Shown: piece after piece, positions 45,247-56,410 of the stretch
Numbering within the stretch: position 1 is the first letter of the stretch
How the letters are laid out: each line of letters begins with the position of its first letter
DNA from: Dryomyza anilis
Taxonomy: Eukaryota; Arthropoda; Insecta; Diptera; Dryomyzidae
NCBI GenBank assembly: GCA_951804985.1
Contig: OX638130.1
Coordinates: 97,337,700 to 97,401,699 of the forward strand
Reading direction: 5' to 3'
Length of the DNA stretch: 64,000 bases
Position numbers and translations under genes: made by a program
Notes under the pieces: model-generated
Databases searched by the model: none
Seen by the model: the letters and a program-made list of their open reading frames with translations, nothing else
What the model was told of the DNA's origin: nothing

Positions 45247-46205
45247 TCTATATATATAAGACACTTGGTCCGTCTGTCAGTCTGTCGGTATGTCTGTTTG
45301 TTCCAGCATCACGTCTAAACCGCTGAACCGATTTAACTGAAATTTTGCCACAGGATACTAAGGAGTCCGGAGGGTGTCATAGGCTATATATGGACGGGAT
45401 TGGACAAAGGGGCGTGGTACCTCCCATACAACCTAAACTTTCAAAACGACATACACAATCTAAAAAAATGAAACAAAAAACTAAAATTCACAACACAATA
45501 AAACTCACCACGCTAAAACTCACCACACTAAAAATTCACCATACTAAAACTCACCACACTAAAACTCAACACAATAAAGCTCACCACACTAAAACTCACC
45601 ACACTTAAAATTCACCACACTAAAACTCACCACACCGAAACTCACCACACTTAAACTCACCACACTAAAACTCACCACAATAAAACTCACCACACTAAAA
45701 CTCACCACAATAAAACTCACCACACTAAAACTCACCACACCAAAACTCACCACACTAAAACACACCATACTAAAAACTCACCACACCGAAACTCACCACA
45801 ATAAAACTCACCACAATAAAACTCACCACACTAAAACTCACCCCACTAAAACTCACCGCACTAAAACTCACCACAATAAAACTCACCACACTAAAATTCA
45901 CTACACTAAAAATTCACCACACTAAAACTCACCACACTAACACTCACCACACCAAAACTCACCACACTATAACACACCACACTTAAACTCACCACACTAA
46001 AAATTCACTAAACTAAAAATTCAACACACTAAAACTCACCACATTAAAACTAACTACACTAAAACTTCTACTGGGAAAAACTCTACGGGGAAGAATTCTA
46101 CCGAGAAGAGTTCTACCGGGAAGAATTCTACGGTAAAGCGTTCTATGAGGAAGAATTTTACGGCGAAGATTTCTACAGGGAAGGATTCTACGGCGAAATA
46201 TTCTA
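45247..46205 (+). mobile_element. Helentron-like element with two minisatellites
   Basis: It starts TCTATATATATAAGACACTT, then GTCCGTCTGTCAGTCTGTCG, AAACCGCTGAACCGATTTAA, GGGTGTCATAGGCTATATAT and GGGCGTGGTACCTCCCATAC. A 15-bp array (45484-46055) and the GGGAAGAATTCTACGG array (46060-46205) follow. It is intact across the point where the copy at 29193-30355 carries a SINE, giving the empty site. No gene. Confidence 0.65.
45484..46055. repeat. 15-bp minisatellite (ACTAAAACTCACCAC)n
   Basis: About 38 units. This is the reverse complement of the unit at 29333-29790. Single-base variants (AATAAAACTC, ACCAAAACTC) alternate in blocks, a sign of multi-unit duplications. Confidence 0.9.
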
Positions 46206-46599
46206 CTGTCGGAAGTGTCTTTGAGAAAAGTGGCGTTTCCATATGAACCCGACATGCACTTCCGTTTTTGTCCCGTCCGGAACTCTCACTATTTAATTTA
46301 TATCTTTTGATCTACCGTATAGAATTCTCTAATTTTTTGCTACTATTTAATTTAGTACTTTGTTAAGTACTATTTAAATACTACATGCACCAAAATCAAG
46401 TAAATTCATTAATTTTCCTTCGAGATATTAAAGTTTTAAGCGTACGAATGTCCTGTTCGGAACTCCAGGAAATGCCCATATGTGGAACATGTCTGCTTAT
46501 CGGTGAAAACAACCACCGTGTATTTATTATTAGAAGTTTTTTCGATGTAACATTTGTCATGGTCGGGTTATGGTAAAGTAAAAATACAATGATTAGTTC

Positions 46600-47780
46600 C
46601 CGATCATGACATTTTTACTAGCCCTACACATAAAGGAACTGCCACGCTTGACAACATGGCCCATCCCCAACCAATTTTGGGCACCCAAGAGTCGGTTAAC
46701 TAATCCTCGGTCAAGCTTGAAAGAATAAGTCTTGGTAAATTCGCCATTCGCCAAACGTTAGTTGACAAGATTTGGTTCATAGGCCAAGACTCCACCTCCG
46801 CGGTCAAGTCATGGTTCAAAAAAATTCAAAAACAATAAAAAAAAGTGTATCTTGGGACTTCTTGTTCTACTCGTTAGGCTATCAATCTCAGTTGTTTTCA
46901 GAACATTTATTCAAAACCTTGAACTGTTGAATTTGAGAAAAAATTTACATATGAAATATTTTGAAGCAAACATCTCAGACAAGATATGATAGATGCGTAA
47001 CCTAATGGGGAGAACAGTCTCATTAAGCAGTTTAGTAGCACTCTGAAATTGGAGCTCATGAAGCGATCATGTCATTATTTAAGATGATTGGGTTAGGATG
47101 AGGCCCAAACTAGTTAACAAATCATGGGCACGATGTCCTTGTATCGCAGTGCCCTGATCATGTTCTGACCTCAGGCAATGATCAAGTTATTTATATTCAT
47201 GTTGGTCTAGTTGCAACATTTCATAGATGTATTTTTGTTGCTGATTCCGAAAATGGCATCAGTCTTGTTAAATTTAATTCCGTTGTTGAGATATAGTCCG
47301 TTTCAAAATTTCTGGACTATATATCAAAAACTAGAGTACATTTAACAAAGATTTTGCCAATTTCGGCGCCCCAAATGTATTTAAAAATGACTACAACTTT
47401 CAGTACACCAAAATGAGTGTAGGGTATGGTATGTAAGTTATAAAACAGGGTTAGGCAATACTCATAAATGAATATTCAAAATTATTCACTCACGAAAAAT
47501 ATTCATAAATGAGTACGAAAGTTCATTATTTTTCTTCACACCACGAGCGAGTAAGCAAGAAAAATCCGATTTATTCGTTATTCTAAAGTAAACACTCGTT
47601 AACGAACAGAATTTGGCTGCTCACGAGTACTCACATCCGCTACATTTTTTGACTCCTCATAAGAGATGAGCCACAAATTATTTTTTTCTTCTGTTTGTAT
47701 TCAAAAGTGTTCACAATCAAATTGGCAAATCTTTTTATTCACATGTTGAGTGTATCCTTTGAAGAAAATTAAAACATATC
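46600..47780. other. Intergenic DNA with an old dispersed repeat
   Basis: 46625-46810 (CTTGACAACATGGCCCATCC, GTCTTGGTAAAT) shares scattered words with the inverse of 59530-59725. The rest (46811-47780) shows nothing that I can name. Confidence 0.35.
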
Positions 47781-47799
47781 CCGAAAAGTGGGGAAAAAA

Positions 47800-48235
47800 A
47801 ACAATTTTTGACCCAAACATTTTTATTGTGTAAATCGATTGCGGACTTCATGGGACGCCTAATGGTAGCATTTGGAGTGGTCAATGACCACCAATAGAGG
47901 GTCCGAAAACTAGTTTTTGACCCAAACCATTTTATAGCGGAAATCGATTGCGGACATCATGCGAGGTCAAATGGTACCATCTGGAGTGGTCAATGACCAC
48001 CAATAACCAATTTTTCACCACAAAACTTTTATTGCGGAAATCGATTGCAGACTTCATGGGATGCCTAATAGTGGTCCATAACCCTTTTGTGTTGGTCAAA
48101 ACCCCCATCAAAACTTATCTTCTTATCGATTTTCGCAATAAAAATGTTTGGGTCAAAAATTGGTTTTCGGACCCACCATTGGTGGTCATTGACCACTCTA
48201 AATGGTACCATTAGGAATCAAATCACTCGGTTGAT
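47800..48235. repeat. ~105-bp repeat, three direct units plus one inverted
   Basis: TTTTATTGTGTAAATCGATT / TTTATAGCGGAAATCGATTG / TTTTATTGCGGAAATCGATT start units near 47821, 47929 and 48025, each followed by GGACTTCATGGGA-like text; the first two also carry GGAGTGGTCAATGACCACCA. From about 48110 the same words run in inverse (ATCGATTTTCGCAATAAAAA, TGGTGGTCATTGACCACTC). The inverted unit would let the array fold back. Confidence 0.75.
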
Positions 48236-48539
48236 TTGATATGGAATGACTATTTCTTAAGAATGTCTTCATAAACATTCGAAACATATTTCTAAAAGTT
48301 TCCCGTTTAATAAACAAATATTTATGATTTTCCTTATTAAATTCCAATCATTGCCCGATGGAAATTTCCTTATGAGGAACAACTAATGTAGCTATGATCG
48401 AGACCATTGGCTGTTTAGATAATGCTAACACTGGTATGCTGAGCATTCTAAGGGCATAACAAGACAATGATCATGTATGCTCTAATAGTGCTTATCAGAG
48501 AAAACCCCCGATCATTTCTCTATCGGGAAAATTTATAAT

Positions 48540-49110
48540 AGGCATCAAATTTAAAATTTTTACTGTGAGCTCAAAGAATGGACGATTATTTTAGAGCACT
48601 CTAAAATTTAACTCATAAAAGAGTCTTATTCATGAGTGCTTTAGGAGCCTTTTCAAATGAAACTCATAAAAGCATCAACTTTAAGAGTATTTAGGAGCAT
48701 CCAGAAAAGTAAGTCACAAAAGTATCATATTTTTGTTGCCTTTGGGAGCCTAATGATTAAATAAAACTCGACTAGAAACACATGAACATGTGCGATGTTG
48801 AATTCATTTTAGACACTATATATTTTTGAAGAGGGGAACCTCCGGAAATTAGGTAATTTTGGTCTAAAAAGTCTCAACAATATAAAATTTTTAAGAATAT
48901 TGAAAATTTTGACTTTACCCAGGTGTTAGGAGTCTTTTTATGCTCAAATATGAGTGTTTTTGGGCTCATAAAATGGTGCCTTCTACCCAGGGGTCGGGAG
49001 CCTTTTTGGGCTTTTGTAAGTGCTCATATATGAGGGTAACACTCTTAAATATGACACATTTAGGAGTTTTAAAAGACTCAAAATGTTTGTTGAGGTGGAC
49101 TTTAACGCAG
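48540..49110. repeat. Degenerate repeat of GGAGCC/CTCATAAA words
   Basis: Words such as GAGTGCTTTAGGAGCCTTTT, TTAGGAGCATCC and GGGAGCCTTTTTGGGC recur loosely, and again at 51000-51060 and 51480-51830 in inverse. The family is old and ill-defined. Confidence 0.35.
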
Positions 49111-50040
49111 GAGTCAAGAGTTCGATGCCAGCTTGCGGCAACTGAAATTACTTTTTTTTTTGTAAAATTGGTAAATTATATGAAATTGGAAAAATGTATG
49201 AAATAAATAAAAAAAATAGTTGAATGGAAAGGATTTTTTTTCGCATTTTTGACATACGTTTCAATTGAACAATATTGGTACAATTTTGTGTCAATATTGT
49301 TTTCTGGCATTGGGCCAAACCATCGATCCCGATACTGGTTAATATCGTTTTTCAGTACTGCGCCCAATCCGAACACTTTTCAGTATTGCGCCAAAGATTT
49401 GACGAGACATGGGCCAACTATAGATTTCCAGAGTTGGGTAATATTCCTAGGGCCGATCATTTTTTCATAAATGGGAAGTAGAAAGTTATCCTAATAGGGT
49501 AGACATGATATTGTTTCTCTTGTAATTGGTAAAAACACAATGATCAGGTTCGGAAATGGTCCTGTAATAATTTTCCGAAAGGAAGGATGTGTTGTACATT
49601 TTAAGATATGGTCTATGGAATGAAGATCGCGTTGAGTTGTGTTATTAATACGGATTACGGACAATTCTTAAAAAATATTAAAGAGAGATAATTACATTTT
49701 GGAAAGTATTGTCCGGAGAGGAATTCTGGGTAGGAATTCCGAGATAGAATTTCCTCGGGAAGTAATTTTATGGAGCAGAATTATAATTTAATAAACAAAA
49801 CTAAAATTGGTTGATAAATAGTTTGGTTATTTGTTCCAAAACATAATTATATAATTTATAATAATTAATAAATTATAAAAAAAAAACATATTAATGAGTT
49901 TTAATAACATATTTTTGAACATTTAAAATTAATTAAAATCATAATAAATATTTGTCATAATTAACAATTAGTATAAACTAAACTACTAATGCATTAATGT
50001 GAATTAATTGACAATATTTCTACGATAAAAATGTATTGAA
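49111..50040. other. Intergenic DNA, nothing recognised
   Basis: GGCATTGGGCCAAACCATCG and CAGTATTGCGCCAAAG (49310-49395) hint at a small local repeat of TGCGCC words. Otherwise AT-rich. Confidence 0.35.
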
Positions 50041-50049
50041 CATAAATCG

Positions 50050-50480
50050 TGTTAAATGCAGTGCTCCTATTGGCCAAAGCCTAAACATTCAAACCGACGA
50101 CAAACTTATACGAACACAACACCACGTGGCTGGTTCAGGCCAATCACACTATGGCAAATAATTTAAACATTTCTAGGACATCCCCTTTTGCGCACCCCGC
50201 GCACTAAAACCGAAAAACAAAAAGCCCCGAAAGAAACACACAACGAGGTGGGGGCGTCGACTGCCAAGCATCCCGACCCGAACAACTTACCCAATACAAA
50301 CTTCTCGCACACACGAAGTACACACCCCATACCAGGCGAAAGGATTCATTTCCGTCGGCAGCCACGGCACGATGTGTTTTGTGCACTACTAGCTGGATGG
50401 CTTGGCTGGCTTGGATGCCTGGCTGTCATGTGCGTTGTTCGAGTTTAGACTAAAGAAAAAACAACTACAAAAACTAAAAC
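50050..50480. other. Less AT-rich low-repeat island
   Basis: Clearly GC-richer than the surround, with CCAAT-type words (CTATTGGCC 50067, GCCAATCACAC 50139) and TGGCTTGGCTGGCTTGG (50398-50414). No frame with domain or splice support. Candidate regulatory DNA or promoter by composition only. Confidence 0.35.
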
Positions 50481-51082
50481 GAAAAAGACATAAAAGTTTT
50501 AACCACGACCACGACGAACCAATGCAAATGAGTTCGTTCTAAGCAAATAGGCAACGTGATTTATGTGTGTAGTTAGATAGTTGCCGATGTTTAGGGTTAC
50601 CAACAAATTCTGTGTAGCATTTTCAACTACTATTGAATTAAATGATGTAGTACTTGATGGGTTTCATTAAGTAATTAATGCATATTCAAATAACCAAATA
50701 TACGGAGTTCAACCTTCACAGACACGCCCACAATAAATGACTTCTGAAAATTTAACACATATTCCCTAATAGAAATTTCGCTAGGGCCTCTTATGAGTTG
50801 GGGTCTCCTATGAGACAACATCGGGGGCACGATCTCCTTTTAACGTAATTACCTGATCGCGTACTTTGCAAGGATCATGACTAGAACCCGATAGGTCAGT
50901 CTATAATTTCATTGTTTACCCTAGCATTGCCTTCTAAGGACCAGAATAAAAACCAATTTTATTTAATTTGATAAACCGATTTGGTTTATGATCGGGATCT
51001 GATTATTTCGACAAAAAATACTCCCATTTTTGAGTCTTTGAAGACTCCTGAATGTGTCATATTTATGAGTGTTACACCCAGT
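50481..51082. other. Intergenic DNA
   Basis: Nothing recognised except a short GAGTCTT-type remnant near 51030. Confidence 0.35.
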
Positions 51083-51388
51083 ATAAAGTCCTGTATAGAA
51101 CTTAGGCCAAGCTCTCTCACCATTTGAGTACAAATGTAACAGTACTCAAAGTGGTGGGACCTACAGTTTAATGCCGAACGGCGGGGTGGGAGCTATTAAT
51201 GGGCATTTTTTACTCTCGTAGGTTTGCCATTGACTGCCGAGAGGTAGCGTCGCATAGAGAAATGTTTTCTATGAAAAAGAAGTTGGCAGTCGCTGGGGAT
51301 CGAACCAGGGACCTTTTGGCTCGTAGTCGAACGCACCAGCAACTTTTTGCTCGTAGTCCAATGCACTAACCAGTCGCGTTACCGACTC
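51083..51388 (-). mobile_element. tRNA-derived SINE, diverged copy with duplicated anticodon arm
   Basis: Body words AGTGGTGGGACCTACAGTTT and GCCGAACGGCGGGGTGGGAG match the other copies. The box B (GGTTCGATCCCC, minus strand) is closer to a tRNA consensus than in the young copies. The stretch GGCTCGTAGTCGAACGCACC is followed by a second GCTCGTAGTCCAATGCAC, a duplication inside the tRNA-like head. Confidence 0.75.
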
Positions 51389-51984
51389 TAAAGGATTTAG
51401 TAAACCTTAATATTTAAAACAGTCCGCGGCCCATACGGCATATCGGTTCATGTGCTAAAGAAGTGCGACTCAATGCAGACTTGTGAAATTTTTTCAATAA
51501 AAAGGCTCCCGACTTCTTGGTAGAGCCCAAAAACTATCATATTTATGAGACTTTTAATACTCTTAAAATGTTTATATTTGCTCGATAAGAAGATTCCAAT
51601 AAGGCTCTCGACTCTTGGGTAGAGGATACTATTTTATGACACCAAAATCTTATATTTATGCAACTTTTAATACACTCACATTTGAGCACTAGGAAACACA
51701 TTGAACCTGGGTAGAGTACACAATTTTAAGATCCTCATCTTTATTATCATTTGAAATATTCTTAAAACATTCCTGTTTTTGAGACTTTTTAGACATCAAG
51801 ATTACTTCATTTTCAGAGGTTTCCCATCATAAACGAGTGGTGAAAATTAAGTCACATGGGCGGGACTTATGGAATAACCTACACCTTGGTGGGAATATTA
51901 ATGTAGGACATTTAATTGTATACCTAAATTTTAAAATTCTTAATAATGCTGAACACCCATAGAATAACAGAAATTTACGAGTTC
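51389..51984. other. Old repeat debris
   Basis: It holds inverse relatives of the GGAGCC words (51490-51830) and, at 51850-51980, text like the right part of F subtype 2 (AAGTCACATGGGCGGGACTT, ATGGAATAACCTACACC). No gene. Confidence 0.4.
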
Positions 51985-52735
51985 GAGTTATATCCCATAA
52001 TTTAATAAAAAACTAGTTGGGAAGGTTATATCACATGGGAAATTTTAAAGTAGGTGTTATTATGATAGTTAGGATTATCAAAATTATAATCGGTCTAAGC
52101 CGACTATAAATACCCTACACATATGTGTGGTTACCATTCAAAGTGATATATAGGTCACCAGGGTATACGAATCCTGAAAATAACTACAAACATTCAATCG
52201 CTGAAGAATTTCCATTCATTTGATACCCATATTTACAAATGGGTAGGTGTACCGAATTTAGATTTTTTTTGTTGACCCACAGTTGTTTCGCCGGAAACCA
52301 TTATTTTCATGTATTTGAGCATGAGTCAATATATATTTTACCAAAAGTTTACCTAAGCACGTATACAGTAAAATTGATCCGTAGACTTACATTTTATATG
52401 AGGTATTTGAACGTAAGTGGTCGGTTCTCAGGTAACAAAAGACCGATCATGCCAATTTTCTTGTTCAGACAGCTTAGATATATAAGTAATCTAAATCTAA
52501 AGTTTCATTGCTCTAGCTCTTCTACTTTTTCTGTAATCGTGATTTCAACAGACAGGTAGAGGGACAGACAGAGGGACAGACAGACGGATAGACAGACGGA
52601 CATCGCTAAATCGACTCAGGGGATCATGCTGATCAAGAATATATATATACTTTTCCATACCAGAGATGCTTCCTTCTGGGTGTTACAAACGGCGTACCAA
52701 ACTAAATATACCCTTTCACTCTTAGTGTAGGGTAT
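51985..52735 (-). mobile_element. F repeat, best complete copy
   Basis: Reading the plus strand: ACTAGTTGGGAAGGTTATAT, GTCTAAGCCGACTATAAATA, CATGTATTTGAGCATGAGTC, GACCGATCATGCCAATTTTC, GACAGACGGACATCGCTAAA, CTGATCAAGAATATATATA, and the end TTTCACTCTTAGTGTAGGGT. No frame of note. It is uninterrupted and so serves as the reference for the split copy at 5668-6545. Confidence 0.75.
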
Positions 52736-52736
52736 A

Positions 52737-53155
52737 ATTAATATAAAAGTATAAAAAACTAATCGAAAAATATCGAAAATAAAAAATGGAGGACCGACGC
52801 CTATTTTTAAAACATATATTAATATTTTAAAGGTTTATATTTCATAGATTACATTTAAATAATTTACGACTAAAATTTCCACCACCGTAAACCCGGAAAT
52901 TTTGAATAAAAAATGTGGGCGGATCATGGTTATTTTTGGAAAACGTATTTTTAAGTTAATTCTAACATTATGTTTTATATTTTATAACTACATCTTGAAT
53001 ACTTATCGAGTTATTCGTTCCTAAAGAGTTATAAAAGGTTACTTGTATGGGAGGTGGGCGTGTCTGTTGACTGATTTCGCACATGTATTTACTCAGATTC
53101 TACTTTTGGTAAAACATATTCTGACCAAATTTCATCTGACCAAGGATTAAAACAT
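52737..53155 (-). mobile_element. F repeat subtype 2, partial
   Basis: GTGGGCGGATCATGG, ACTTGTATGGGAGGTGGGCG and TTCCTAAAGAGTTATAAAAG match the inverse of 39640-39930. It abuts the full F copy head to tail. Confidence 0.55.
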
Positions 53156-53300
53156 AAGCGAATAAAAGTTTCGATTTCGTGTTTCTTCCTCGTTTCGGTT
53201 ACGTTTCTTCCTCGTTTCGGTTACGATTTCGGTTTCGGTTTTTAAAACGAAACGCTTTCGGTATACCGGTTCAAAGTCACGGTTTCGGTTTAAATTTCGG
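53156..53300. repeat. TTTCGGTT-rich segment with a tandem duplication
   Basis: GTTTCTTCCTCGTTTCGGTTAC occurs twice in a row (about 53180-53224), followed by several TTTCGGTTT words. Similar words occur at 26705-26740 and 56515-56580. Confidence 0.6.
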
Positions 53301-54371
53301 TTTTATATTATTAGGTGTGCATAATTGTACTATCTACTAATTACGCGATATCTGTAATGATAAGTGTGATATATCATTTTAAAGATAATTGTATGTGCAA
53401 TCATACAAAAATGTTATTCGAGACTAGTTAGAATAAAATTAGAAATATTTCGACAGGTATATTTGTATAATAAGAAAAAGTCAACATTTTATGTGTTTGG
53501 CAAGCCATGAAGCTTTAACGGTTAAGTAAAAATTAATAATTTTAAAAATCATTATTTTTATTAATGATTTAAGTTTAACGAAAAAAGAAAATCTAGTGAT
53601 ATAATTGATGTACTTGAAGCAATAATAATTTAATTGAAAATGGTCGTTAAAAGTTCAAAAATGTTCTTTAAGCTCTTTGCGCAACATCACAGGATTATCT
53701 TTTTTTAACTTTTAAAGACTTATTTTTAAAGGCGCTAGTTTCAGAAAATCAGTCATCATATATTTAGTCATATATATATAGTCTAATGTACAAATATTAC
53801 ATAAATAAAGGCATATTTTTATATGAATATCTCAGTTTTCGTTGCTACCCTGTATAAATCGCATGACAACAGACAGACGGCCTAACACATACATTGCATG
53901 TGTGTGTATTTTAGTACAACCATCCAGTTACCAACAAACACTTTTTGTACAACAACACCCATGAATTGTGTTTGTTGTACAAAAAAATTTCCCGCGAAAA
54001 ATCGATCACGTGTTTTGATTTGCATATTTTTGTTGTTGCGCTTTCAAAAGAAGCAGAAGACATAGAAAACATCTTTATTTTGAAATAACAAAACAAACAC
54101 AAAAGAAAGCATAAAAATATAATATTGTTTAATTTCAGTGCAAGTGCGTGCTTCACAAACAATGAACGACACTAGCGTAGCATGTTTTTTGTAGTTGTGA
54201 TCGAAAAAAACTAATAAAACACATGCATATTCGCACTACAAACGACACTAGCGTATCAAAGAAACAAATAGCTTTGTCTATTTTGTTCTTGGAGTTGCGT
54301 GTGTTTTTTTGTCGATTTACCGTGATCGAAGAAAACAATAGCAAAACAAAATTCAAAGTTCTGGGAAATAT
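53301..54371. other. Intergenic DNA with a small local repeat
   Basis: AACGACACTAGCGTA appears at 54165 and 54241 together with GATCGAA and CTAATAAAAC/ATAGCAAAAC text, a diverged local duplication of about 80-120 bases. No gene. Confidence 0.4.
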
Positions 54372-54465
54372 TGAATATACCGGTCACGCCTCCTAAGGGG
54401 CATTACAATATCTGTACAAACTTAATAAACCCTGTATCTCATAGGTGTAGGGTATAAAAATATAT
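54372..54465 (-). mobile_element. F subtype 2 terminal fragment
   Basis: CGGTCACGCCTCCTAAGGGG through ATAGGTGTAGGGTATAAAAA is the inverse of the left end of the copy at 39412-40184. Confidence 0.7.
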
Positions 54466-55550
54466 AAATTGTCTTCAATGAATCCAAGAACGTACATGTT
54501 CATGTTATTGTTATTCCAGACATGCAAGAGAAAATACATCCTTTTCAAGTAAATTCATGAAATATGTATGGATGTTTTTTTTGTTGAGATTTTTTTTAAC
54601 AGTAGGCTTCTAAAATCGGCATATATAAGATACTTTTATGACTTCTAATGAAAAAATGTCCTGTGACTAAAAACGAAATCAAGCACCAGAATTGAGGTAT
54701 ATTTTCGTATATTTCATATTGATTTTTACTGTAGAAAAGATCCCACTACTTTGGCATAACAGTTGCAACCACGACCAGGAGAAATCAATACAATTTTTTT
54801 TACATATTAAACAACGCTTAGAGGATGCTTCCTATTCATGCAATACACAGTGTTGATCGAAGAAATGATTATAGATTATTGGGAGGGAGGACAGATAGAG
54901 TAATGTCGGTAGAAGTTTGTTTTGAACTTGCCAATATCAAAAATGTCGGCAAAAACAGACACAGGGAGTTTCTTCCACAAATGTATCGAGCGACTGATGA
55001 ACGAAATTTGTCTATAATGCGTCGAGTCGAGTGTACTACGAATGGGTGGGGTTGGTTCGATGCCCGAGTAGAACGAGAGTAGAACTGGTGAAAAAAAATG
55101 AATTTATTTCCCAAAAAATTGTTAATTTTTTCCCATATTGGGGCCTTTTTTCATTTCTTAAATGGGGTCTTTCTTCATTGGGGTCTAATTTCGCAGTGCA
55201 GATATTGCACAAAATTATGTTCATAATAATGATAGGGTAATTATGATAGCCTACACCCCTAAGCATTTTTTGACATTTTTTTTTAGATAAATATTTCTTT
55301 TCTTCAGTTAATTTTTTCATAAAAAAAATATGATTGACATTTTTTTTTTTTCAAATAAATATCTGTTTTTAATTTTTTTTTTGAAAAATTAAAAAAAAAA
55401 TTAATTTATTTTATATTTAAATAACATAACACGTATAAGAATTAGAGGTACTACAAAAATATGTAAATGAAGACAATTTTCCAATGACGTAGATTTAGTT
55501 TTCCTGTCCTGATATTTATCTACATCTGAGCTCCTTGATTAATATGTGTA
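54466..55550. other. Intergenic DNA with an unassigned 85-codon open frame
   Basis: The plus frame 54825-55082 has less biased composition than its surround and reads HSVDRRNDYRLLGGRTDRVM..., but I find no domain, start context or splice sites. The opposite strand is also open. It could be a retroelement fragment. 55260-55420 is almost pure T/A runs. Confidence 0.3.
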
Positions 55551-55830
55551 CACATAGAAAAATTATATTTCGGTGTGAGATAAAAAAATTAAAAAATTAG
55601 TTGTAACAACCAACATTGTTCGATTAAAACATAATTTGTATAAACTTGTTGATGACACTGCGCTCGGTAGTCGTTTGATCATAAACATACATACACCAAA
55701 TTGTTCTAATACTTTCTATATTGCTTCTAATCGGTACAACTACTGTATAATTTTTCAACTGTAGGAACCGTTTTAACAGAGAGAGAAAACTGAATAAGTT
55801 GGATGGCGCAGTAAATTTCCATTTTGTGTG
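55551..55830 (-). mobile_element. A-family MITE, diverged
   Basis: From CACATAGAAAAATTATATTT to AATTTCCATTTTGTGTG. It keeps TAAACATACATACACCAAAT and AACTGAATAAGTTGGATGGC. Confidence 0.65.
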
Positions 55831-55875
55831 TTCTGAGATGGCGGTATTGCAGAATCAGAGATGAAAGTTTTTTTT

Positions 55876-56144
55876 CACATTAAAATATCTTTTGGCATGA
55901 GATTGGAAGAACGAAAAAGTTAGTTGTAACAACCAAATTTATTATGTTAAAAAGAATTTGTGACACAAGGGTTGATAGAATTGCGCATTCTGTTGGATAT
56001 TATATGTTGTACACAAGAAAATGTTCTGAAACTGTTTTAAATGATTTATAGTACAAACTATAACCCTTTTAGTTTTGCCTGTAAGAACCAAAAGTTGGAA
56101 GAATCGAATTAATTGGTTGGCATAATACATTTCTATTCTGTGTG
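55876..56144 (-). mobile_element. A-family MITE, diverged
   Basis: TCTTTTGGCATGAGATTGGA at the left and CATTTCTATTCTGTGTG, followed by TA, at the right. The interior variant (GAATTGCGCATTCTGTTGG) differs from the main subfamily. A partial third copy with the same variant lies at 56243-56410. Confidence 0.7.
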
Positions 56145-56242
56145 TAGTAAAAATTGTTCTTGAAATATAATCGGATACAACTGATTAGTTCAAAATTAAA
56201 ATATAAATCATAAAATCCTAAAAAAAAACTTTATAAAATTCG

Positions 56243-56410
56243 GTTAAAAAGAATTTGTGACACAGGAATTGTTGGAATTGCGCATTCTGTTGGAAATTAA
56301 GTATTGTACACAAGAAAAGTTTCTAAAACCGTTTCAAATGATTTGTGATTCAAAGTAGAACCCTTTTAGTTTTGCCTATAAGGACCAACAGTTTGTAGTT
56401 TTTATTTGTA
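56243..56410 (-). mobile_element. A-family MITE fragment (variant subfamily)
   Basis: TCGGTTAAAAAGAATTTGTG, GAATTGCGCATTCTGTTGG and CCCTTTTAGTTTTGCCTAT match 55945-56090. It may be a local duplication of that copy. Confidence 0.65.

Larger units (their letters stand above)
44640..46560. repeat. Repeat with GTCCCGTCCGGAAC words and inverted flanks, enclosing the Helentron-like element
   Basis: CATATGGGCATTTCCAGAAA (44684) and, in inverse, CTCCAGGAAATGCCCATATG (46463) lie on the two sides. TCCCGTCCGGAAC recurs at 44907 and 46270 with variants near 44740, 45108 and 46450. This suggests an older inverted-repeat element into which the minisatellite-bearing element inserted. Confidence 0.45.

Noticed and set aside
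54825..55082. 85-codon open frame with balanced composition
   Set aside because: Both strands are open, there is no fly start context, and no domain or splice sites. Not called as a gene.
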